Positions 1 to 10,213 of a DNA stretch of 64,000 nucleotides are shown in pieces. Under the pieces are notes generated by a model. It had not been told where the DNA came from. It made no database searches and saw nothing but the letters and a program-made list of their open reading frames with translations. Source of the stretch: Aquanectria penicillioides (taxonomy: Eukaryota; Ascomycota; Sordariomycetes; Hypocreales; Nectriaceae); contig PYIU01000002.1 in assembly GCA_003415625.1 (NCBI GenBank), positions 2,356,001 to 2,420,000 on the forward strand, given 5' to 3'. Position numbers and translations under genes: made by a program. Each line of letters begins with the position of its first letter. Position 1 is the stretch's first letter.

Positions 1-1634
1 TCATCCGCAATGCGCTTCTGCTCGGCTTCGAAATCTTCCTGGATTTTGCGCTGCTCGGCCTCAATTGACTCGACGGACTCGAACTCGGCACCGGTAAAAG
101 TCTTGTACTCGTTGATGTCGATCTTGATTGTCTTCTCGCCAATGAGTGCGGCGTCGATGCGGCGTGGGCTGTGCCGCTCCTCACGATTGTACTTGAGTTT
201 GATGTGCCGGCGCTGCTTACCGGGGAACATCTTGGAGATCATCTCGAAGTCGGTGCCAAACATCCGTAGGCCACGGTAGAAGAGTTCTGTCTCTGGGTCA
301 GTCCAAATATTGGGGCCCTTCAGCTTGGAGGTATTCATGAAAGAATTGCTGGTGATGAGGCGAGTGAAGTCGTTTTCTTCGACAGTCTCCATATCTCCCA
401 TTGCTGCGGCGGCACGAGCGTGCCGATCAACAGCCAGCGAGCTCTGGTCGACGACGATCTGTCCATCCACAATCCGGAACTGGGGTCCTGATGCAGGTGC
501 AGGGGTAGAGGCTGGCGCAGGAGTGGGAGCTGACGATGCCGCGGGGCTACCCGTCTTTGCGCCTGGCTCGGGTGTGGCAGACCTATCGCGCTCGTCATCC
601 ACGCCGAGCTTTGATTTGAGTCTGGCTCGCCTCTCTCGTTCTCGAAGCTCGTCGTGGCGACTGAACTTCTTTCCAATATGCAGATCCCTCGTGAGATCGG
701 CCATCTTCAACTGTTGTAAATCTACCACCTGGTTCTCGGAGTCTTCCGGTGTGACCGATCGAGCCCGCCGCCGCTTTGCTTGGGCGTCCCCATTTGTTTG
801 AGTGGGAGTCTTGCGCTTCCTTGGCTGCTTTGGTGCCGTATCCGCTTTGTCTTGCGCCGCCTTCCTTTGGCGCTTTCTCGGCCTCGAGTTCTCGTCATCT
901 TCGCCCGTCTCGTCTTCAGTAGGCTTGGAAACTGGTTTTCTACCTCGAGCTCTGGTGGCAGGTCTTCTCTGTGCTTCCGTAGATGGTTGTGGTGTAGCTT
1001 CACTCGATTGAGCAGGGGTAATCTCAGGAGTGGCAGAGTCCTCAGCCGTAGCAGTCTCTTCTCTGGCTTCTGTCAGGGGTGTCGAGGCCTCTTCAGATAG
1101 AGTTGGCTCTACTTGCGAAACGTCGATCGATGCACTAGGGACATTTTTATCTTTCGCCGAAGTCGGCTGGGCTTCCCTCGGCTCATTGATCACTGTCGAC
1201 TGTGGTGTGACTTCTTCAGGCTGGGGCTCTGGTAGCCTGGTGGTTGTTCCTCTCCTCGGTCGGGTTCTTGCAGCAGAAACATTGTTCGAATCTTGAAGCT
1301 TATCGGCTGGTGTGTCTTCGACCGAGGAGATCTCGTGTAGTTTTGCAGTTGTTGATGCTGGTGCTAGGGGGGTGGGAGATTTTTGGTGGGGTGGCTCGGG
1401 AGGGTCTTGAGGTCTGGGGCCGGTGGAATCTGCCACCGGGGTCGCAGATGAATATTCTGATTCTAGCGCTTGGGACGTTGGCTGCGGTTGCGGATCAACA
1501 GAAGGTTGGGGCTGGGCAGGTTTCGAGGGTTGTGAAGGTGCTGCTGGTGCTGCTGGTGCCGCGGGGCGGGCTCGAGCCGAAGGGATCTTGGGCTTGAAGG
1601 CAGGCCCGCCTTTCTTCTTAAACATAGAACTCAT
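1..1634 (-). CDS. BDP1: TFIIIB subunit Bdp1 (B''), SANT/Myb domain; partial, C-terminus beyond left edge
   Basis: Bdp1 is the third subunit of TFIIIB, which places RNA polymerase III at tRNA and 5S genes in the nucleus. Reading down from the ATG at 1634-1632 (starts MSSMFKKK) one frame stays open to the window edge, about 544 codons. The first ~400 residues are low-complexity: Pro/Ala/Gln-rich, then acidic and basic stretches with nuclear-signal-like clusters (SRPRKRQRK, AKRRRARS). Near residue 444 comes a SANT/Myb repeat containing IWTDPETELFYRGLRMFG, FEMISKMFPGKQ and HIKLKYNREE, which is the Bdp1 signature. No intron is needed. The C-terminal part is off the window. It is divergent from BRE1 across a 512-bp shared promoter. 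The assignment rests on the SANT repeat and its context; a different SANT-domain protein is unlikely. Confidence 0.9.
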   Translation of the reverse strand, partial: MSSMFKKKGGPAFKPKIPSARARPAAPAAPAAPSQPSKPAQPQPSVDPQPQPTSQALESEYSSATPVADSTGPRPQDPPEPPHQKSPTPLAPASTTAKLHEISSVEDTPADKLQDSNNVSAARTRPRRGTTTRLPEPQPEEVTPQSTVINEPREAQPTSAKDKNVPSASIDVSQVEPTLSEEASTPLTEAREETATAEDSATPEITPAQSSEATPQPSTEAQRRPATRARGRKPVSKPTEDETGEDDENSRPRKRQRKAAQDKADTAPKQPRKRKTPTQTNGDAQAKRRRARSVTPEDSENQVVDLQQLKMADLTRDLHIGKKFSRHDELRERERRARLKSKLGVDDERDRSATPEPGAKTGSPAASSAPTPAPASTPAPASGPQFRIVDGQIVVDQSSLAVDRHARAAAAMGDMETVEENDFTRLITSNSFMNTSKLKGPNIWTDPETELFYRGLRMFGTDFEMISKMFPGKQRRHIKLKYNREERHSPRRIDAALIGEKTIKIDINEYKTFTGAEFESVESIEAEQRKIQEDFEAEQKRIAD

Positions 1635-2146
1635 TCCGGTTGTATGGAATTGCCCATGTAACTCTGAGGGTTCGAGATTTGTTCAATCAGGTCACATCGC
1701 GCACGGCACGTTGACTCAATATTTCAAGAGGGTAGAAAATTGTATACACTACGAACTCTGAGAAAATGCGGGATGGTGGAGAGGCAGCCTGGTCTAGCGA
1801 GGTTTAGCCGGCATGTAAATCGATAAGGGAGATCCAAATGAGGCTAGCGCACCACTAAGCCCCTTTGAGGTGGAGACCGCGCTTCTCGATGTGCGACTCA
1901 ACTTCGAAATTTCAACTCCTGGCCCGAGGGAACGTCCCATCAGCACGACACGACTTCTCCGCGCCGCCCCTTAATGACGACCTGTACGCCCAGCGTCGGC
2001 ACGGGATTTGGCTCTACTGCGCTCCCGAGACCGGTCCCTCGCTCTCTTTTCTCCTCGCGCTTCGTTTGCACCCCACTGCCACGCGACTTCTGATGCCTCT
2101 CACAACGACCCCCTCTGCCTCGCCTCGTCCATCCACACTCGCAAAG
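1635..2146. promoter_or_regulatory. Bidirectional promoter between BDP1 and BRE1
   Basis: This 512-bp divergent spacer must hold both promoters. The half next to BRE1 is CT-rich with several ATGs; two of them (1865 and 2093) are in frame with BRE1, so the true BRE1 start could lie upstream. I recognise no specific factor site. Confidence 0.5.
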
Positions 2147-4726
2147 ATGGAGGACAGGAAGAGGCCTGCCATCAGCAGCGCCGATGACTTAGCTCCACCT
2201 AGCAAGAGAGTCGCTGTCAATGGTTCCAAAGCCAAGGACGACGCCCTCGAAATGAAGGAGGAGGGCTGGATTGAGGTAAGTGTCGAGACGACACCGTTTC
2301 CTATTGCGAGTGCTCGCGGCCCGCCCTACCCCCTTCCCTATCTCTCTTCTATGGTTGTGTGAGGGCCTGCGAACTCGGGATCGCTGCATCTTCTTATCAG
2401 AGTCCGATGCTGGACCGTATAGCTCACCAGGCCAGCGATGATGCTCGCCCCATGGCGACAGCAATCCCCGGCTTTGAAGATGCGTTCTAAATGCACCCGA
2501 TTGCCAGCGCCTTCGCCCATACCTCCACAAGCCCGCACACGTTCCCCGACGCGCTGAAGACGAAATTGCCGCTGACCTCGGTTAATCAGGCCTACACCAA
2601 GGGAGCCATCTATCGACAGATGCAAGAATATAGTCGCAAGGCAGCAACAGCCGAATCGCGGCTTGAAGAACTTCATAAACGATCCGTACATCATGATGAT
2701 CACCTGAGAATTATTGATGCTTGGTGGCGACAGGTTTGTTTCATGCGACAATGGTTCTATTGATCATGGCTGATATTAGGCAGGTTCTCGAAGAGTTAGA
2801 ACTCCTAGCAGAGTCAAACGTGTCCGTTTCATCATCCACCTCCGGTATGTGTCTTTGTTCTGCATTTTGCGCACGTGCTGATGTGATGTCAGATCCACCC
2901 TACCTGAGTGGCGTTAGCTTCAAAGACCTCCACGATTTCCAGAAGCATCTCCAGGACAAAGGAAAAGCAATTAAATCCAAGGCTGAAGCGCTTCTCAGCC
3001 GACTAGCCGCCAACCGTGGAGACACGAATTCCGATATGACCAAATTGGAGAATAAGGTCACCAAGCTCCTCTCCGCGCAGAAAGAATACTTGTTCAAATT
3101 AGACCGATTGAGTGGCGAAAAAGATCAGCTTTCGGAACAACTTAATGCGGCTACTCTACGATATTTCAAGGCAGAGAAAAAGCTGGATCGCGCCAAAAGC
3201 TCGCAGGTTCAGAAGCTTGAGCAACAAGCCTTTGCCAACGCTACACGACCATCCGCTTCTGCAGACAGTGGTTCGGAGGGGCCTGAAGTCAACGGAAATG
3301 CAGGTGAACTATTGCTTAAGTATGAGGAGGCAACCGCAGCTGCAACCAAGCAAAAGGAACAGCTCGAGACGCTTCTAGCCGAAGTCAAGACATTGCAAGA
3401 CGAGAACTCAGGCCTCAAGGCACGCAGGGATACTCTGACAGATGAGGATTTTATTCGAACAGACGTCTTCAAACAATTCAAGGGCCAGAACGAGGATCTG
3501 ATCAAACGAATCAACAATCTAGAAGCCACCAATAAGCAGTTGCGCGAAGAGGCGGAGAAGCTGCAGGCGGAGCGCTCGGCTTTCCGCAGCCAGCTCGAGG
3601 CCGATGCGAACCAAGTTACACAAGAGCTAGAAGCTGAGATTATGTCCCGTGATCAGGATCTGGCTCGTGTGCGCTCAGCAAGGGACGAGATTTTGGCTGA
3701 GAACATGCAGCGCAAAGCTAACATGGAGCAAGAACGCATTTCTTTGGAGCAATTCAAAGAGCTCACCAACGCCAAGGATGATCGAATCTCGGCTCTCGAA
3801 TCGGAAATTACCCGTCTCAAGTCAACTGAGGATCAAGAGATGATCAATGTGGATGACGAATCGATTTCACCTGATGAGCTTCGGAAGAAGTACAAGAAGT
3901 TGGAGCAAGACTTCCAGTCCATCAACCAAGAATTGCCATCAATAGAGAAGGCGTACAAGAAGATGAAAGACCTAGCTCAGAAAAAGGTCCTAGACTACTC
4001 AGCCCTGGAGGAACGTGTAACGGTTCTGATTGCTGAGAAAAGCAAGGCGGACCAAAAGTACTTTGCCGCCCGCAAGGACGCGGATACGAGGAACAACGAG
4101 ATCCGCTCCCTGCGTCACCAAAACAGCAAGAGCTCGGAAATTATTGCTCAACTGAAGGATCTAGAGTCGCAAAACCGCACCCTGCTCAGTAACTTGGAGA
4201 AGCAGTTGGCCGATCTAAAGCAGTCCAACGCGACATTGATTTCGGAAAATAAGAAGATGGAAGTCACCAGCCTCGAGGCCGTGCGGAGGACCGAATCTCT
4301 GAACAAGCAAGTTGGCGAGCTGACCAACTTGGTCAAATCCAAGGATGCCGCATCGGCTGTAGTAAGGGAGCGTAACACGATGCAGGAAACCGAGGTGGAG
4401 AAGCTTAAGGTTCGCATTGAGCATGTGCAGAAGGACCGCGATAGCTGGAGGAACAAGGCATTGAGTAACTCGTCAGAGGAAGAGGAAATGCTTCGTGTAA
4501 GTTCTGGCCGGGTTGAATGTCGAACGCAATCTTACTAACTTGAGGATATCAGACCTTTGCTTTGTGCACCATTTGCCGCAACAACTTCAAGAACACTGCA
4601 CTCAAGACTTGCGGTCACTTGTTCTGCAACCAGTGCGTGGACGACCGGATCAGTAACCGAATGCGCAAATGCCCTACCTGCTCCCGAGCATTCGACAAGA
4701 TGGACGTTATGCCCGTGCATCATTAA
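2147..4726 (+). CDS. BRE1: E3 ubiquitin-protein ligase Bre1 (histone H2B ubiquitination), RING finger
   Basis: Bre1 works with Rad6 to monoubiquitinate histone H2B, which promotes H3K4 and H3K79 methylation. Exons: 2147-2275, 2590-2733, 2784-2844, 2893-4496, 4553-4726, giving 703 aa, normal for the family. Protein starts MEDRKRPA; conserved N-terminal block around [13 protein letters not shown] and [15 protein letters not shown]; residues ~90-640 are coiled coil; the last exon encodes a C-terminal RING ([34 protein letters not shown]) with all eight Cys/His ligands. The intron at 4497-4552 has a clear CTAAC branch site. The in-frame ATG at 2093 would add 18 residues and is a real alternative start. 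Intron 1 (314 nt) is unusually long and holds an exon-like stretch. Intron 3 (48 nt) is a multiple of three and has no stop, so its retention would keep frame. Confidence 0.95.
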
Positions 4727-5227
4727 GTAGGCCGGGAGAGGAGCTCCCTCCGACGACCAAGTCCACCCCTTTTACAACCGTGTTACGATACCTACCCTTT
4801 TTTTACATATTTAATTGCGTTGGTCGAGCATTGTACGATCCGTTGCTGCTTGTTTTTGGCGGTTTGGCTTGGTCTAAGAGGGCCAGTTGGTGGGATTGGC
4901 ATTGGGGGGGGGGGAGGGGGGATTGCTCGACACGTAACATTGACGCTTTTTTTCCTTTCTCTGGGCTAGATGGCTGCCATATTGGAAAGTTGTCCGTGTA
5001 CTTTTATTATCCGCCAAGGGGGAAGCATAGGATTTGCTTGTCGGCGTGTATATACCGTGTAGCCAGGCGGAGAGGGCACCAGGGCGAGTGTTATTGGAGG
5101 AGTGGGGGGTGGATGAATGGACTGCTGGATAAATGGAAAGCGTCGATTAAGCTACCAGAGAATTAAAGGTTGAGCAGCGTGATTCTGCCTTTTTTGACAC
5201 TTTTTAAACTATTTTTGACACGTAAAT
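4727..5227. other. Convergent 3' spacer of BRE1 and the SARAF-like gene
   Basis: This 501-bp tail-to-tail spacer holds the 3' UTRs of both genes. It contains a G-run near 4904-4920 and T-rich stretches near 4795-4805 and 5190-5215, compatible with 3' processing. I see no gene in it. Confidence 0.5.
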
Positions 5228-6118
5228 CTATCTTCGACTAGTTGAGCCAAAGCCAGTGCTTTCGTGACGGTTGCTCGACCCAGACGAAGACGATCGTCTT
5301 CCGAAGGACGAGTGAGAGGAGCCGCTGCCCCATCGATTTCCCCTTCCAATACTCCCATAGCCGTCATTGTGTCCATCATTGTGGTTCCGGTTGCCAGCAA
5401 AATAACCAGCTGCAGCGCCTCCGGCCAAGCCTGACCAGAAGCCGGGAGCCCAACCTTCTTGGCCAGGCGGTTTCGTGCCAGGATACGGAGGGGGGGGGTC
5501 GTTTCCAGGGCCCCAACCAGGTCCCCCGCCCGGTCCCCAACCTCGACCATCGAAACGGGGACGTTGAGCGCCTTGGTTTTCGCGAGCCCGATGACAGGCC
5601 GAGAGGAGGATGACGAGTAAGATTATGCAAAAGATGATGATGAAGAACCAGCCATCGCCAGAGGAGCCGCCGTGGTGCCCAAACCATCCACCAGCGAGGT
5701 CCGGATATCTATGCTCACCTTTCTTGGTCAATCCCAGGCGGTACTCGACGCCGCATGAACCCTTGAGGATGTAGGGGTCGTCGGGTGACGAGTAGCCCTC
5801 GCAGATGACATCGGTACTGCCCAGCTTAAGCTCTTCGGGAAGGGTCGCAGTGCAGCTCCACTGGATGTCCTCGTCGCCATAGGACGACCCCTGGTTGACG
5901 CAACGCATCACATCGATGTCGTAGAGCTCGCAGATGCGGCGGGACGATATGCACTTGAGCTGGGGGATGGCGGAGACGCGGCGATGTGCCGTCATGGCGC
6001 CGTTCCCTCGCAGCGTCAGCGACTCGACATCAGAAAGGAGGATGGCATTCTTAGGACGTGACGCGGCGAGGGCCAGCGCAGGGAGGGCAAGGGACAGGAG
6101 GAAGCTGGTGGGGATCAT
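5228..6118 (-). CDS. SARAF-like ER membrane protein (store-operated calcium entry-associated regulatory factor family)
   Basis: Single exon, 296 aa. An N-terminal signal peptide (MIPTSFLLSLALPALALA) is followed by a Cys-rich lumenal part with ILLSDVESLTLRGNGAMTA, PQLKCIS, CVNQGSSYGDEDIQWSCTA and KGSCGVEYRLG. That order is typical of the SARAF/TMEM66 family. One membrane segment (WFFIIIFCIILLVILLSA) lies near residue 165. The cytosolic tail is rich in Gly/Pro/Ser, with PGWGPGNDPPPPYPG and a FWSGLAGGAAAGYFAG segment, ending SRR. In animals SARAF restrains STIM-Orai calcium entry. Fungi lack obvious STIM/Orai, so the fungal role is unclear; ER calcium homeostasis is only inferred. The start is chosen because the signal peptide begins right at that Met. 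Confidence 0.88.
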   Translation of the reverse strand: MIPTSFLLSLALPALALAASRPKNAILLSDVESLTLRGNGAMTAHRRVSAIPQLKCISSRRICELYDIDVMRCVNQGSSYGDEDIQWSCTATLPEELKLGSTDVICEGYSSPDDPYILKGSCGVEYRLGLTKKGEHRYPDLAGGWFGHHGGSSGDGWFFIIIFCIILLVILLSACHRARENQGAQRPRFDGRGWGPGGGPGWGPGNDPPPPYPGTKPPGQEGWAPGFWSGLAGGAAAGYFAGNRNHNDGHNDGYGSIGRGNRWGSGSSHSSFGRRSSSSGSSNRHESTGFGSTSRR

Positions 6119-9100
6119 GGCCGGCGAAGGTGACTAAGTTGATGCGGAGGTATGTGTGATAGGATAGGTGATAGGAGGACGGCAGTCGCAGGTTGTTTAG
6201 GTGCCGACCTGAGCACGCATGGGAGACTGAACCAGATCCTACCGTTGCGGAGTCTCGGGGTGGAGTTGTTGAAGACGCTCCTCTCAATGACACACGTTTT
6301 AGTCGTTTGTTGATGCAGAAGGAGAGAAGGACACGATGCGCCCCGACAGTTTGCGGCTGAGCCAACACGTGAAGTGGCAATTAGGCCGCAAGGCTGCGTA
6401 AAAGGACGAGGATGCGCCGCTGCTGCGTGGTCGATCAATGTCATCGAAACAGCCGCAAATAGAATACGCTTAAGCTTACGCAGTGGAGACTGTGTCCTGT
6501 TGTCTAGGGTAGGCCTACGGCTTGGAAACCTCGACGGCCTACGCAACTTCAACAATTAGCCCATTGGAGTGACCACGCCTGCACTATTATCTCTGATTTA
6601 AACTTGAGCTTGATTTCGTGAACACGCCATGGTTGCGCCTTCGGTAATCACTCCTCAGTTATATTTCATCCCTACATTGTCCCAGTGTTGCTGGTAAATA
6701 TTTCCATCCAGTAGGATCAAACTCACTACGATTCTCCCAATACGCCCCGTTAGCAAAGCACTTTAACACTCCAAGGGTCAGCTGCTAACACCCCCCAACG
6801 TTTAACCAGGATTCGGGAATATCAAAGCCCAGCAGACCATAGGCGAATAGCAATTAATTACCATTTCCCCATGCGGATGATGCGTTGTGATTCATAAATT
6901 TATTTTACAATTACCGTCAAGTCGAAATGCGGTGTAAAACAACAAAAGGCGGGAAATTAGTAACACGGCGAGATGAATTACACCGGGGCCCTGCGGGAGG
7001 GACGCGGACGTCGATCATTCGACCTGCGCAAACGGAATTCAGGGTGAGAGTAACCCCAGAGTTTTGTAAGACGAGGGTCCCAACATGCACGACTCGGCAA
7101 TTCGGCTCCGTAGCCAACATGGAACTCGCGGTCACTCGTCAAGACATATGGTAAATTCGAGCCTGTATCTCGCAAGGAGATAAAAAACAGGCATCGGTAG
7201 GGCTGATGAGCGTCGAGCCCGAAGGCGAGTCTGAAGGTGACTACAGTGCGTGGTTCTAATTTGGCGACGGTCTGCAGAGGGGTGTACCTAAGATGTAGCC
7301 GGGGGCATTCAGTCAGGCCTACATATCTCAATAGTGATCAAGATTCCGGTCGCGGGTTAAGCAAGCCCAGCAAAACCAGGGCAGCACTGACAGGGACTGA
7401 CGAGACATAAACGAGCGCGAACATGCATCACCTAGCTGTCGGTCATCTCGTGAATCCCACTGGCATCGTACCCTGTCCAGTCAGCTCCCCGCACCTTGGC
7501 TCAAAGCCGGAGTTCGGACAAGATTAGTCTGCCGGCTGGTGCGTGCCTAGGCTTCGCTACAGCACACTAGCTGCACTTGGGTTGCCTCAACACAGCACCT
7601 GGACCCGGAGACCGGCGTGAATGGGGCCGATCCCCGATCAATAGTTGGTTTGGTCGGGATACTAGGCCCCGACAGTCCGGTTCGTGGCTTGTAGAGCCGT
7701 GTTCTTGGCTGGTTAGTACCCCGGGCTAAGGGTGAATTGACAGGTTAAAGAGGAATCTGAAGGGGGGATAGATGGGTGGGCAAAATGTGTGAAATGAATT
7801 CCAGCGGGATTGAGGTGGTTGCGGCAGGGGAGCCGTTGGAGTTGTGCTACACTCGCGTGTGCCATGTGCCACTGAGTGTTCTGGGAGATCCCTCGAGCCT
7901 CATCGGTGTGACACTAGAAAAAAAGAAAGAAAGAAGAAAAAAAGCAACTAAAAACACTGGGCTCGTGTGATGTGAGGAATTCGATACACCTGATGATTGG
8001 TGTCCTTATTGGCTGCGCTGTTTTGCTGGTGAGGCAGCGTAGTAATGTGACGACGGGCGCGGGAAAAACACCAACATTTGGAGTGTCCAATCCCGCCCCC
8101 CTTCCGTTCCCATTTCCGTCCCCTTGGGAAATAAACGCTCGGGGTACTAAAGTCACAGCCCGAGATAATTAAGTTGATCAGTTTCGTAAGTCACTAACTA
8201 CCCAGTGCAGTATGGGAGGAGTGTGGGGGGCATGTAATGTAGATGTGCATGAAGGTAGGTAATAATTGCGCACGCTGTAGCCAAAGCCGATCCCGATGGA
8301 TGACGGCTGTGGTTCAAGACTTGGCCGTGGGCTGACATGGTCTCTGACGATGGCGATGCCTTTCGATTGTGCTTCAATGATACAGATGAGCGGCTGGATT
8401 ACATGCTGGCTTACTGGTTGATGCACCCTCACATTCGTAGTGACCACGGTATACAGTGTGTGCCGGGAACCCGATTCTTCATTTGACATGACGTACCCTC
8501 TCTGTTCGAGACTTTGAGATTTGAGACAATCAGAAGATTCAAGGAAGCGAAAGCGAGCCAAGCGAGGAGGCGAATCGCATGCGAGCATCGGGGTTCGGCC
8601 ACCCCTCTGTCACACCTAATCCGAAAACAGGCACCGTTTCGAGAGATCCATCCAGTCGGCCGGTCCCCACTCAGCGTGCTCTCTTGGCCGCCATCCCCAT
8701 CGGTCCCATCGGTGGCCATAGAAAAAAGTCTATGCCTGATTGCAGACCCAGTGGTGTCCTCGCGACAAGGCAACGGGCTCGGGCTGCTGTAAGACCCCGA
8801 ACGAGACAGAGTCAGAACCAGCAGCAGGAGCCGCAGAAACGTGAGATGGACAAAAGACATGCAGCCGGCCGGATGACTCAAACGCTGCTCTCGGACGGTC
8901 CCGTTTTTTAGTTTGGCTACCGGCGTCATCGGCGGCAGTATTCGTCGCATGTCTCGACAAGAAAACGAAAAAAAAATAAAATAAAAATAAAATAGAGGAA
9001 CCCCCCCCGAAAATAACACAGGATCGTGGCCGACTGAAGTTCCACATGCGGTGTGTAAATTCCAGGTTGGTGTTTGATGAGATCCTAGGGTGTTCCTTGG

Positions 9101-10213
9101 TGTTGATCGGGAACACAATGCAAATTGGTGGCTATGTCAGCTGGTGGGTTCTTGGGCCAAAGACGGAACCGTCAGCACCAACGCCAGCGTTGCAGCGGGG
9201 GGGGATCTGGGGCAATGGGCATTCATGTGGTTTGGTAGCTCTTCCTCCTGGGGGCCTGCACTTCCCTAAACCCCTCTAAATCCGGCCCCCCTGTTCCTGT
9301 CTAAACTATCCTGGGCGAATACGTACCCGTGTACTATGCCATGTACCATACTGGGGTACATGTCGAGTCGATGATGTGTGCGCTCGCTATCGTTTATGGT
9401 CGCACAGGGACAGATCAGGGTGGGGTGGGCGCGGCTCATTTGCTGCACGAGAAGGAAGGGCACAAGCACAACCGGCCGGGCTGTCGCCGCACGGTACACA
9501 ACCACGGACACAATCCGGACGCAGAGGCAGACAAGGAAGGGAAAGGAAAGGAACCTCGATAGCGCTGCGCTCCCACCCAATCCGCCATCGCACCGCCCGT
9601 GTCTAGAGAGATAGATAGATGATGGCTCTATTGAAAATGGCTGCACTGTGCTGGCCACAGTTGGGCGGTGCTGGACGCCGTGCGCAGAGAGTGGTGGATG
9701 GGGGGCGTGGCTCCAGAACCCGGCCCGCTGGATATGGAGACGGCGACGCTAGAGAGCAAGGGAAGGTGCTCGGTCGGGACCCTTTTTGTCGTCCGTCCGA
9801 CTCCTACCTGGGTAGGCAAGCCCAGGTATTTACGGTGCGACTCGTATCTCTCGCATTTTTCCCTCCATTCCATTATTTATTTCTTGAAGGGACTGCCAAG
9901 CGTGTCTCTCTTCCCACTAATAGGCCCCGTGTCTTGCTCGGCTCTGGCCATGTCGATATACCATCGGTAGCGCCCCCTCGTCTGTGTTACTGTTCACCTT
10001 GATGTTGTGCTGAACTCGATCTGCGCACTTCTGCAACCTCGGGCTTGCCCGCTCCAGCTCCCTCCAGCTCCAGCTCCAGCTCCAGCTTCAGCTTGGCGAG
10101 CGCAACTCGCTTCCCACATCCTTTCTCTGAAAGCTGTTGCGCGAAACCTTGCGTTCCCTCTTGGGGCTTGACGGGCAATTATTTCCAGGCTGGCACCCAT
10201 CAACTCATTCGCA
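6119..10213. other. 4.1-kb gene-free region upstream of both the SARAF-like gene and the ABC transporter
   Basis: Only short or low-complexity ORFs occur here and none looks like a protein. 6840-6925 is AT-rich; 8900-9010 has A-rich and C-rich runs; 10040-10090 is a CCAGCT-rich tract just before the transporter. It presumably carries the divergent promoters; an unusually long upstream region is common for inducible drug pumps, but I see no definite factor site. No tRNA-like T-arm was found. Confidence 0.55.

Noticed and set aside
310..801. Plus-strand frames over 10-1761
   Set aside because: They are shadows of BDP1, whose minus-strand frame is continuous and contains the SANT repeat.
8429..9118. 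229-codon minus-strand frame as a gene
   Set aside because: It runs through A/T-rich and C-run sequence (Phe/Tyr run) and shows no recognisable protein feature.
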